DNA of 10,153 bases from DATILI01 sp035476635 (GTDB lineage Bacteria; Pseudomonadota; Gammaproteobacteria; Burkholderiales; Burkholderiaceae_C): contig DATILI010000189.1 in NCBI GenBank assembly GCA_035476635.1, positions 1-10,153 of the forward strand, given 5' to 3'. The translations under genes and the position numbers were made by a program. This document shows, piece by piece, positions 1-6,573 of the stretch (the stretch's first letter is position 1; every line of letters begins with the position of its first letter). A model generated the notes under the pieces. That model was not told the DNA's origin, did no database searches, and worked only from the letters and a program-made list of their open reading frames with translations.

Positions 1-1
1 G

Positions 2-511
2 GCGCGCGCCGGCGAGCAGGGCCGCGGCTTTGCCGTGGTCGCCAGCGAAGTCAGAAGCCTGGCCGGGCGCAGCGCCGAAGCGGCCAAGGAAATCAAGGGC
101 CTCATCAGTGCCAGCGTGGAGCGGGTGGAGCAAGGCACGGCCCTGGTCGACAAGGCCGGCGCCACCATGACCGAAGTCGTCAGCGCGATCCGCCGCGTCA
201 CCGACATCATGGGCGAGATCAGCGCGGCCTCAAGCGAGCAAAGCCAGGGCGTGGCGCAGGTCGGAGAAGCGGTCACGCAGATGGACCAGGCCACGCAGCA
301 GAACGCCGCCTTGGTGGAGCAGAGCGCGGCCGCGGCCGACAGCCTGAAGACGCAGGCCTTGCAATTGGTGCAGGCCGTCGCCGTGTTCAAGCTGGGCAAT
401 GAAAAAGGCGGCGCAACGCATGCCGCCGAACCGGCGCTGGGAGTGTCCGCAGCCATGCGGGCGTTGCCGGGCGCAAGCGCCGCGCCGCAGGCTTGGCGGG
501 ACACTGCGTGA
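2..511 (+). CDS. Methyl-accepting chemotaxis protein, C-terminal part (5' end outside window)
   Basis: This is the end of a chemoreceptor that controls the CheA kinase through CheW in a membrane-anchored array. The reading frame is open from base 2, so the gene begins upstream; an internal GTG at 35 is not a start. The 169 visible residues begin just after the signalling hairpin tip, with ARAGEQGRGFAVVASEVR (1-18), one of the most conserved stretches of the family. A long alanine/glutamine/glutamate-rich helix follows. The segment TQQNAALVEQSAAAA (98-112) matches the usual C-terminal methylation helix. The coil ends near residue 131 (VAVFKL) and is followed by a loose Ala/Gly-rich tail ending AWRDTA, without the NWETF-type pentapeptide that tethers CheR and CheB in some receptors. 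The ligand-binding part is not visible, so the signal sensed cannot be named. The next gene starts 39 bp later and probably belongs to another unit. Confidence 0.95.
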   Translation, partial: ARAGEQGRGFAVVASEVRSLAGRSAEAAKEIKGLISASVERVEQGTALVDKAGATMTEVVSAIRRVTDIMGEISAASSEQSQGVAQVGEAVTQMDQATQQNAALVEQSAAAADSLKTQALQLVQAVAVFKLGNEKGGATHAAEPALGVSAAMRALPGASAAPQAWRDTA

Positions 512-537
512 TGTGTTGCAATAGCACCTTTGATGCC

Positions 538-544
538 AGAGGAG
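538..544 (+). promoter_or_regulatory. Ribosome binding site of the M20 peptidase gene
   Basis: AGAGGAG lies 6 nt before the ATG at 551. It decides the start: the frame is also open from a TTG at 530, but that codon lies upstream of this site. Confidence 0.75.
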
Positions 545-550
545 CTTTGC

Positions 551-2035
551 ATGAACGCCCGCGTTCCCCAATCCATCTTCGATACCGCGCAGGCGCTGAC
601 CCGCGTCAGCCGCGCCTGGGACGACGACATCGTCCGCCAGCTGACCGACTACATCCAGATCCCCGCCAAATCCCCGACCTTTGAAAAAGACTGGGCGCGC
701 CTGGGCTATCTCGATACGGTGGTGCGCAATGCGGCGACCTGGGTCGAGGCGCAGAAAGTCGAGGGCCTGAAGCTGGAGATCGTTCGGCTGGAAGGCCGCA
801 CACCCGTGCTGTTTTTCGAAGTCGCGGCGACGCGCAGCGATTCCAGCCAGACCGTGCTGATGTACGGCCATCTGGACAAGCAGCCTGAATTCAACGGTTG
901 GCGCAACGACCTCGGCCCCTGGACGCCCAAGTACGAAGACGGCAAGCTTTACGGCCGCGGTGGCGCGGACGACGGCTACGCGGTCTACGCCAGCATCGCA
1001 GCGGTGCAGGAATTGAAGCGCCAGAACGTGCCGCATCCGCGCATCGTCGGCCTGATCGAGACTTGCGAGGAAAGCGGCTCGGGCGACCTCTTGCCCTACA
1101 TCGACGCGCTCAAGTCCCGCATGGGCGAGGTGGAACTGGTGATCTGCCTGGATTCGGGCGCCGGCAACTACGACCAACTGTGGCTGACCACTTCGCTGCG
1201 CGGCATGGCCAGCGGCGTGCTCAAGGTCGAGATCCTGACCGAAGGCATCCACTCGGGCGACGCCAGCGGCCTCGTGCCCTCGAGCTTTCGCATCATGCGC
1301 CAGGTGCTGGACCGCCTGGAAGACAGCAAGACCGGGCGCCTTTTGCCCGCGCGCTTTCACTGCGAGGTTCCACCAGAGCGGCTGGCGCAGGCCCGCGCCA
1401 CCGCGGCCATCCTGGGCGATGAAGTCCACAAGCGCTTCCCCTGGGCCCACTACGACTGCGGCGGCTCGACCACGTTCGCCCTGCCGACCACGACCGACCC
1501 GGTGCAGGCCTTGCTCAACCGCACCTGGACACCGACCCTCAGCGTCACTGGCGCCGAGGGCTTTCCTTCACTGCAAGACGCGGGCAATGTGCTGCGGCCC
1601 TACACCGCATTCAAGCTGTCGCTGCGCCTGCCGCCCCTGGTGGACGCAGCACAAGCCGTGCAGGAGCTCAAGGGCTTGCTGGAAGACAACGCGCCCTACC
1701 AGGCCCGCGTCACCTTCGATTCCAACGGCGGCGCCACGGGCTGGAACGCGCCGGCCATCGTGCCGTGGTTTGAGGACGCGCTCAACGCGGCCTCGCAAGC
1801 GCATTTCGGTGCGCCTTGCGGCTACATCGGCCAGGGCGGAACGATTCCCCTCATGAGCATGCTCAGCCAGGGCTTCCCCAAGGCACAGATGATGGTGTGC
1901 GGCGTGCTCGGCCCCAAGAGCAATGCGCATGGGCCGAATGAATTCCTGCACGTGCCCTATGCCAAGAAGCTCACGGCCGCCGTGGCCCAGGTAATGGCCA
2001 GCCTGCCCGAGGCGCAAGCTGCGCCGGCGGCCTGA
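551..2035 (+). CDS. M20 family zinc metallopeptidase (dipeptidase/carnosinase type)
   Basis: This 494-residue cytoplasmic hydrolase has no signal peptide and most resembles the M20 dipeptidases (CNDP/PepV-like), which use two zinc ions to cut dipeptides or N-acyl amino acids. Expected metal ligands can be read in order: H107 in YGHLDKQP, bridging D140 in GRGGADDGY, E174 in ETCEESGSGD (E173 being the general base), D201 in CLDSGAG and H460 in SNAHGPNEF. The lid or dimerisation domain spans roughly 220-340 and carries H234 in EGIHSGD, the position that reaches into the partner active site in relatives. The common DDKG after the bridging aspartate is DDGY here. The ATG at 551 is chosen because of the ribosome binding site just before it. 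The hydrolase gene follows after 13 bp, so co-transcription is likely. The substrate cannot be told from sequence; peptide or acyl-amino-acid cleavage is the family expectation. Confidence 0.93.
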   Translation: MNARVPQSIFDTAQALTRVSRAWDDDIVRQLTDYIQIPAKSPTFEKDWARLGYLDTVVRNAATWVEAQKVEGLKLEIVRLEGRTPVLFFEVAATRSDSSQTVLMYGHLDKQPEFNGWRNDLGPWTPKYEDGKLYGRGGADDGYAVYASIAAVQELKRQNVPHPRIVGLIETCEESGSGDLLPYIDALKSRMGEVELVICLDSGAGNYDQLWLTTSLRGMASGVLKVEILTEGIHSGDASGLVPSSFRIMRQVLDRLEDSKTGRLLPARFHCEVPPERLAQARATAAILGDEVHKRFPWAHYDCGGSTTFALPTTTDPVQALLNRTWTPTLSVTGAEGFPSLQDAGNVLRPYTAFKLSLRLPPLVDAAQAVQELKGLLEDNAPYQARVTFDSNGGATGWNAPAIVPWFEDALNAASQAHFGAPCGYIGQGGTIPLMSMLSQGFPKAQMMVCGVLGPKSNAHGPNEFLHVPYAKKLTAAVAQVMASLPEAQAAPAA

Positions 2036-2048
2036 CCCGCGCCAGAGC

Positions 2049-2897
2049 ATGGCGGAAACGTCCACTCTCTCGACCTTTACCGCCACGGATGGCGAGAACA
2101 TCGCGGTGCAGGATTGGCCGCTGGCCGAAGGCGGCGGGCTGCGTGGCGTGGTGCTGCTGGTGCACGGCCTTGGCGAGCATGCTGGGCGCTACGACCACGT
2201 GGCGCGGCGGCTCAACAGCTGGGGCTTCGCGGTGCGCGGCTACGACCACTACGGCCATGGCGAATCGGGTGGGCCGCGCGGCGGATTGTCCAACGACACG
2301 CGCCTGCTCGAAGACCTGGACGACCTGCTGGAAAGCACCCGTGCGCGCCTGGAAAACCACGTGCCGCTGATCCTGCTGGGCCACAGCATGGGGGGCCTGG
2401 TGGCCGGCCGCTATGTATCGCTCAGGCGCCGGCCGGTCGATGCGCTGGTGATGTCTTCACCCGCGCTGGACCCCGGGCTTGGCGCGCTGCAAAAACTGCT
2501 GCTGAAGATCATCCCCAAGCTCGCACCCGATTTGCGTGTGGGCAATGGGCTGGATGCGCAATATCTTTCGCACGATCCCGAAGTGGTGCGCGCCTATCTG
2601 GCCGACCCGCTGTGCCATGACCGCGTTTCAGGGCGGCTGGCGCGCTTCATCGCGGTGAGCGGCGCGGCCACGATCGCCTGCGCACCGCGCTGGTCGGTGC
2701 CCACGCTGCTGATGTATGCCGGCGCCGACAGGCTCGTCAGCCCGGCCGGCAGCCGGGCCTTCGCGGCGGCTGCGCCCAGGCAGGCGGTGGCCTCGCATTG
2801 TTTCGAAGAGCACTACCACGAGCTGTTCAACGAGGTGCAGCGGGAACCGGTGTTCGCCATGCTCAAGGAATGGCTGGACGCGCGCTTTCCGCGCTGA
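2049..2897 (+). CDS. Alpha/beta hydrolase, monoacylglycerol-lipase-like
   Basis: This is a 282-residue serine hydrolase of the Hydrolase_4 (monoacylglycerol lipase / lysophospholipase) family, which releases fatty acids from monoglycerides or related esters. The catalytic triad is readable: nucleophile S113 in GHSMGG (111-116), D227 in YAGADRLV and H257 in YHELFNE. The oxyanion-hole strand and loop are VLLVHGLGEHAGRYDH (35-50), and RGYDHYGHGES (63-73) is the family's second signature. A cap region lies between about 140 and 210. No signal peptide is seen, so it should act in the cytoplasm or at the inner membrane face. It starts 13 bp after the M20 peptidase stop with no clear ribosome binding site, which fits translation within an operon. 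It ends tail to tail with the yidB-like gene. Family assignment is firm; the substrate is a family-based inference. Confidence 0.93.
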   Translation: MAETSTLSTFTATDGENIAVQDWPLAEGGGLRGVVLLVHGLGEHAGRYDHVARRLNSWGFAVRGYDHYGHGESGGPRGGLSNDTRLLEDLDDLLESTRARLENHVPLILLGHSMGGLVAGRYVSLRRRPVDALVMSSPALDPGLGALQKLLLKIIPKLAPDLRVGNGLDAQYLSHDPEVVRAYLADPLCHDRVSGRLARFIAVSGAATIACAPRWSVPTLLMYAGADRLVSPAGSRAFAAAAPRQAVASHCFEEHYHELFNEVQREPVFAMLKEWLDARFPR

Positions 2898-2902
2898 AGC
2901 TT

Positions 2903-3370
2903 CTATTTCTGCAGCAATCCGCCGAGCATGCCGAACAGGTCGTCGGCATTGCCCAGCCCGTTTGCGGGCGCTGCTCCTTGCGGCGTGAGCTGGTCGACCA
3001 AGCCGGGAAGCACCTGCGAGAGTTGGCTGGCGACATCGCCGGAGTTCATGCCGAGCCTGGCGGCGATGTCGGACATGGCATCGGAGCCCAGGACATCGGA
3101 GAGCTGGTCGCCGGAGATCGGCTGGTTCTGGCCGCTGCCTACCCACGAGCCCACTACATCACCGAGTCCCGCCTGCTGGAACTTGGCCATCAAACCGCCC
3201 AGACCGCCTTGGCCGCCGTCATTGGCCAGCATGCTGGAGATGACCTGGAGCAACTGCGGATTGCTGGCCAGCATGCCGATGAGACTGCCCAGGCCGTTTT
3301 CGTTGGCCCCCGCCTGGGTGGGCCGATTGGCGGCAGTTACCGCGCCGAGTACTGAATCAAGCAAGCCCAT
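2903..3370 (-). CDS. YidB family protein (DUF937)
   Basis: This 155-residue protein resembles E. coli YidB (about 132 residues), a family of unproven function. It opens with MGLLDSVLGAV, has a Gly/Gln/Asn-rich middle, and then the family core: GGLMAKFQQAGLGDVVGSWV (58-77), QPISGDQLSDVLG (83-95), an IAARLGMNSGDVASQL helix (102-117) and LPGLVDQLTPQG (121-132). It ends in a glycine-rich DLFGMLGGLLQK. No signal peptide or membrane segment is evident, so a soluble, mainly helical protein is expected. The ATG at 3370 is chosen over the TTG at 3376 because a strong GGAGG sits 7 nt before the ATG. It lies 45 bp downstream of the MFS gene on the same strand and may share its transcript, though nothing links their functions. 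No function is claimed. Confidence 0.9.
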   Translation of the reverse strand: MGLLDSVLGAVTAANRPTQAGANENGLGSLIGMLASNPQLLQVISSMLANDGGQGGLGGLMAKFQQAGLGDVVGSWVGSGQNQPISGDQLSDVLGSDAMSDIAARLGMNSGDVASQLSQVLPGLVDQLTPQGAAPANGLGNADDLFGMLGGLLQK

Positions 3371-3377
3371 GTTCAAA

Positions 3378-3382
3378 CCTCC
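3378..3382 (-). promoter_or_regulatory. Ribosome binding site of the yidB-like gene
   Basis: On the minus strand GGAGG (within ACGGAGGT) stands 7 nt before the ATG at 3370. It is the strongest Shine-Dalgarno match in the window, and it rules out the TTG at 3376, which would lie only one base from it. Confidence 0.75.
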
Positions 3383-3415
3383 GTCGTAGTGGATCGGCGA
3401 AGTCTATCCCGCAAA

Positions 3416-4585
3416 TCAGGCATTGCGAACCGAGCGCGGCTGCAGCGCAAGCCACGCCAACGCCGCACCGGTCGCAGCGACCGGCAGCAGCGAGCCGTAG
3501 TTCAGCAGCGCCCAGCCCTGCGTCGTGACCAGCACGCCCGATGCGAACGAACTCAGCGCCAGGATGGCGAAGACGAAAAAGTTGAGCGCGCCCTGTGCCT
3601 TGTCCTTCTCCGCCGGCGTGTAAGCCGCAAGCGAGAGCGTGGTGCTGCCGGTGAACAGGAAATTCCAGCCCACGCCCAGCAGGAACAGGGAAACCAGGAA
3701 TTGGTGCAGATCGACGCCCGACAGCGCCACCCCGATACAGGCCAGCATCAACGCGACGCCGATGCCCATGATCGGCAGCACGCCAAAGCGCTTGATCAGA
3801 TGGCCGGTGAAAAAGCCCGGCGCAAACATGCCGATCACATGCCATTCCAGCACCAGCGCCGCATCGGAAAACGGCAGGCTGCATTGCTGCATGGCAATTG
3901 GCGTGGCGGCCATCAGCAGGTTCATCACGCCAAAACCCAAGGCGCCCGCGGCGGCAGCCACGATGAATACCGGCTGGCGCATGATTTCAGACAGTGGCCG
4001 GCCGCCCTGTGCCGCATGCTTGGGCGGCGGTGGTGGGAACTGGATGAATGCCAGCACGACGATGGCGATCAGCGCGACAACGGCCAGCGCCAGGTAGGCG
4101 CCGGCAAATGGCACTTCCACCAGGCTGCGGGTGCGCGCCGCCAGGTTGGGGCCGATCACCGCGCCGAGCAGGCCGCCGGCCATCACCAGCGAGACGGCCT
4201 TTTCATGCGCGCCCGGCGCCGCGAGCTCGGCGGCGGCAAAGCGGTACAGGCTGGCATTGGCGTTGTAGTAGCCGGCCACCACCGTGGCAAAGCACAGCAG
4301 CCAGAAATCCTTGCCGTAGGCCGCATACGCGCACAGCAGCGCCGACAGCAGGCCCACCACGAGTCCGATCTGGAACGAGCCCTTGCGCCCGAAGCGGCGC
4401 TGGGTGCGCGCGACCAGCCCGGTGGACAGCGCGCCGCCAAGCACATAGCCCATGACCGGCAAGGTGGCCATCCAGCCCAGCGGCGCGAGCGCCAGGCCCA
4501 CGAGGCCGTTGATGGCGATGAAAGTGACGTTGTTGGTGAGAAAGAGTCCCTGGCAGATCGCCAGCAGCCAGAGGTTGCGGTTCAT
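3416..4585 (-). CDS. Major facilitator superfamily transporter
   Basis: This 389-residue inner-membrane protein is built of twelve hydrophobic segments, roughly at 5-27, 38-60, 70-90, 94-113, 131-150, 160-182, 204-228, 243-262, 268-288, 293-313, 332-352 and 358-380. The loop after segment 2 reads ARTQRRFGRKGS (59-70), which fits the basic MFS motif A region. The second half repeats a shorter version, GHLIKRFG (261-268). The central cytoplasmic loop (about 182-204) contains five prolines in a row. MFS carriers move small solutes using the proton gradient; neither direction nor substrate can be read here. It follows rsmE by 47 bp with no strong ribosome binding site before the ATG at 4585, but the start fits because the first membrane segment begins at once. 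It could be a drug exporter or a metabolite carrier. Confidence 0.9.
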   Translation of the reverse strand: MNRNLWLLAICQGLFLTNNVTFIAINGLVGLALAPLGWMATLPVMGYVLGGALSTGLVARTQRRFGRKGSFQIGLVVGLLSALLCAYAAYGKDFWLLCFATVVAGYYNANASLYRFAAAELAAPGAHEKAVSLVMAGGLLGAVIGPNLAARTRSLVEVPFAGAYLALAVVALIAIVVLAFIQFPPPPPKHAAQGGRPLSEIMRQPVFIVAAAAGALGFGVMNLLMAATPIAMQQCSLPFSDAALVLEWHVIGMFAPGFFTGHLIKRFGVLPIMGIGVALMLACIGVALSGVDLHQFLVSLFLLGVGWNFLFTGSTTLSLAAYTPAEKDKAQGALNFFVFAILALSSFASGVLVTTQGWALLNYGSLLPVAATGAALAWLALQPRSVRNA

Positions 4586-4632
4586 TCACGCAGTGTAAGC
4601 CGCGTCTCTGAATTCAGCTGGCGCCGCTTTGG

Positions 4633-5355
4633 TCAAACGGCCAGTGTCAAAGCGGCCAGCACGGCCAAGGGCGCGGTCTCCGCCCGCAAGACGCGCGGGC
4701 CGAGGTTGATGGCGGCAAAGCCGCTGGCGATTGCGGCGTCTTCTTCGGCGCTGCTCAAGCCGCCCTCGGGGCCGGACAGGAACGTGACTTCGTCTTGCCC
4801 GGACGCGGCTTCGCTCAAGCGTTGTTGCGGCGCGCGCAAGGACAGGACAAACCGGCTGGCCGCGGGCTGCATTGGCGCAGCCGCCAGCCATTCAGCCAGG
4901 CCCACGGGTTCGTGGATGAGCGGAAGCCGGTTGCGCCCGCATTGTTCGCAGGCGGCCACGGCAATGGCCTGCCAGTGGGCGTGTTTCTTATCGGCGCGGT
5001 CGCCCTTGAGCTTCAACACGCTGCGTTCGGCGAACAGCGGCCGGATGCTCGCGACGCCGAGTTCGGTGGCCTTTTCCACCAGCCAGTCCATGCGTTCGTT
5101 GGCGGGAATGCCCAAGGCCAGGTGCACGGCGCGCGCTGCTTCGCGCTCCACAGCGTGATGCGCACCGACCTGCACCAGCACCGTGCTGCGGCCCATCTGG
5201 GTGACGGTAGCCTCGAACTCGCCCGCGTTGCCATTGAACAGCGTGATGGCGTCGCCGGGCTGCTTGCGCAGCACTTGCACATGGCGCGCGGCGCCGGCGG
5301 GCAGCTCCAGCGGTTCGCCGGGGACGAGCACAACAGGGCAATAAAAGCGCGGCAT
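4633..5355 (-). CDS. rsmE: 16S rRNA (uracil(1498)-N3)-methyltransferase RsmE
   Basis: RsmE methylates N3 of U1498 in 16S rRNA, in the decoding region of assembled 30S subunits, using S-adenosylmethionine. The 240-residue length matches the family (E. coli about 243). The N-terminal PUA-like RNA-binding part covers about 1-70 (MPRFYCPV, then RHVQVLRKQPGD at 24-35). The SPOUT catalytic domain follows, with ERMDWLVEKATELGV (87-101), AACEQCGRNRLP (134-145), the cofactor-binding SGPEGGLSSAEE (194-205) and the knot motif LGPRVLRAETAPL (218-230). The gene begins 21 bp after the amgK-like stop, so co-transcription with it is probable. The ATG at 5355 gives the usual N-terminus, though its ribosome binding site is weak. 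All key motifs are intact. Confidence 0.95.
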   Translation of the reverse strand: MPRFYCPVVLVPGEPLELPAGAARHVQVLRKQPGDAITLFNGNAGEFEATVTQMGRSTVLVQVGAHHAVEREAARAVHLALGIPANERMDWLVEKATELGVASIRPLFAERSVLKLKGDRADKKHAHWQAIAVAACEQCGRNRLPLIHEPVGLAEWLAAAPMQPAASRFVLSLRAPQQRLSEAASGQDEVTFLSGPEGGLSSAEEDAAIASGFAAINLGPRVLRAETAPLAVLAALTLAV

Positions 5356-5376
5356 CGGCTGACTCGCGTATCCGCC

Positions 5377-6492
5377 TCAGACTCGGCCGAACGCGTAGCC
5401 ACTGGTGGCTTGGCTGCCTTCGACCTGGTCCAGCAGGCGCAGCAGGGGGCCGAGTTCGCGGTAGCGGCTGGCCGTGGCGCGGATGTAGCCGATGAAGCGC
5501 GGCGCATCGGCCAGGTACTGGGGCTTGCCGTCGCGCAGCGTGAGGCGGGCGAAGATGCCCGCGACCTTCAGGTGGCGTTGCAGGCCCATCCATTCCACGC
5601 CGCGGTAGAACTCGCCGAAGTCCGCGTCCACGGGCAGGCCGGCCTTGCGCGCGCGCTCCCAGTAGCGCACGGTGATGTCCAGCACGAATTCTTCTTCCCA
5701 GCTCAGGAAGGCGTCGCGCATCAGGCTGGCGATGTCGTAGGTGATGGGGCCATGGACCGCATCCTGGAAGTCGAGGACCCCCAGGCGCGTCTCGGTGGCG
5801 CCTTCGGGCACCATGAGGTTGCGCGGCATGAAGTCGCGGTGCACATACACGGCGGGCGCGGCAAGGTTGCGCGTGACAATCTGTTGGAACGCATTGTCCA
5901 GCGTCTCGCGTATCTTGCCCTCGACGGCAACGCCACGGTGCTGGGCCAGGTACCAGTCGGGAAACAGGGCCAGTTCGCGCTGCAGCAGTGCCGCGTCGTA
6001 GGCCGGGAGCACCGCCGGTCTGGAAGCCAGTTGCCAGGCGACCAGCGCATCCACTGCCTGCAGATAGATGCCCTGGTTGGCTTGCGGGTCGGCAGGCGCG
6101 ATGCGGGCCAGCATGGTTTGCGTGCCGAGGTCGCTGAGCAGCATGAAGCCATGCGGCTGGTCCCAGGCCAGCACGCGCGGCACGTTCAGCCCGGCCTCGG
6201 CCATCAAGCCGGCCACCTGGACAAAAGGCGCGCAGTTTTCCTTGTCTGGCGGTGCATCCATGACGATGCAGCTGCCATGCACAGCGGAGTCGATGCGCAG
6301 GTAGCGCCGGAAGCTGGCGTCGGCCGAGGCAATGCGCAGGCTGGCTGCCAGCAATTGATGCGGGCCGGCCAGATCGGCGAGCCAGGCCTGAAACGCAGCC
6401 TCGCGCACGGGGCTGGACCAGGCCACGGCAGCGGCGTTTGAGGGCGTGGGCGGGACGGGGTTGGCAGCTGAAAAGGCGGGCGTGGTGGTCAT
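5377..6492 (-). CDS. amgK: Sugar kinase of the AmgK type (aminoglycoside phosphotransferase fold)
   Basis: This 371-residue protein has the aminoglycoside-phosphotransferase fold. The N lobe includes ASADASFRRYLRI (55-67). The catalytic loop is VYVHRDFMPRNLMV (215-228), with D220 and N225 as expected catalytic and metal residues. The metal-binding aspartate D241 lies in GVLDFQDAVHGP. The later QRHLKVAGIFARLTLRDGK (305-323) is typical of AmgK-like proteins rather than true antibiotic-resistance enzymes. AmgK phosphorylates N-acetylmuramate and N-acetylglucosamine at the anomeric carbon in the cell-wall recycling route of Pseudomonas, where amgK-murU lies divergent to lptD; the same divergent placement is seen here. 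However, rsmE follows instead of murU. The first 25 or so residues are Pro/Ala-rich and look like an extension, so a later start is possible (GTG codons at V23 and V29), but neither has a clear ribosome binding site. The specific substrate is inferred. Confidence 0.82.
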   Translation of the reverse strand: MTTTPAFSAANPVPPTPSNAAAVAWSSPVREAAFQAWLADLAGPHQLLAASLRIASADASFRRYLRIDSAVHGSCIVMDAPPDKENCAPFVQVAGLMAEAGLNVPRVLAWDQPHGFMLLSDLGTQTMLARIAPADPQANQGIYLQAVDALVAWQLASRPAVLPAYDAALLQRELALFPDWYLAQHRGVAVEGKIRETLDNAFQQIVTRNLAAPAVYVHRDFMPRNLMVPEGATETRLGVLDFQDAVHGPITYDIASLMRDAFLSWEEEFVLDITVRYWERARKAGLPVDADFGEFYRGVEWMGLQRHLKVAGIFARLTLRDGKPQYLADAPRFIGYIRATASRYRELGPLLRLLDQVEGSQATSGYAFGRV

Positions 6493-6503
6493 GGATAATC
6501 CAT
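6491..6503. promoter_or_regulatory. 13-bp palindrome over the amgK start, possible operator
   Basis: Six-base arms ATGGAT and ATCCAT flank a single central base and overlap the amgK initiation codon. One more ATCCAT half-site occurs at 6556-6561, near the other end of the same 81-bp divergent region. A TAGAAT hexamer on the minus strand (6507-6502) resembles a -10 box but has no good -35. The function is unproven and a chance match is possible. Confidence 0.2.
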
Positions 6504-6573
6504 TCTACAAATACGGCCTTCGCCGCATCGCTTCGTCTGTTCGTCCTGTACTCCGATCCATTTTTGCTGCCCG

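Noticed and set aside
512..550. Terminator or attenuator between the chemoreceptor and M20 peptidase genes
   Set aside because: The 39 bp contain no stable inverted repeat or T run; only the ribosome binding site is supported.
2880..2910. GC-rich hairpin (5-bp stem, 2880-2894) followed by TTCTATTTCT as a terminator between the convergent genes
   Set aside because: The stem is short, six bases separate it from the pyrimidine run, and the run is not a clean T tract.
4608..4617. 10-bp palindrome CTGAATTCAG between rsmE and the MFS gene
   Set aside because: It is short, has no second copy and no promoter-like context, so it is likely chance.
3389..6441. Long plus-strand open frames (589 and 548 codons) opposite the MFS, rsmE and amgK genes
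   Set aside because: These are low-complexity, Arg/Gln/His/Ala-rich translations with no motifs. The minus-strand genes carry conserved catalytic or membrane features over the same bases.
5377..6492. Aminoglycoside-resistance gene
   Set aside because: The fold is shared, but the C-terminal signature and the position beside lptD fit the cell-wall sugar kinase AmgK instead.
6504..6573. Sigma-E-type promoter for lptD, as known in E. coli
   Set aside because: A GTCTG-like -10 exists near 6534, but there is no GGAACTT-like -35 at the right distance.
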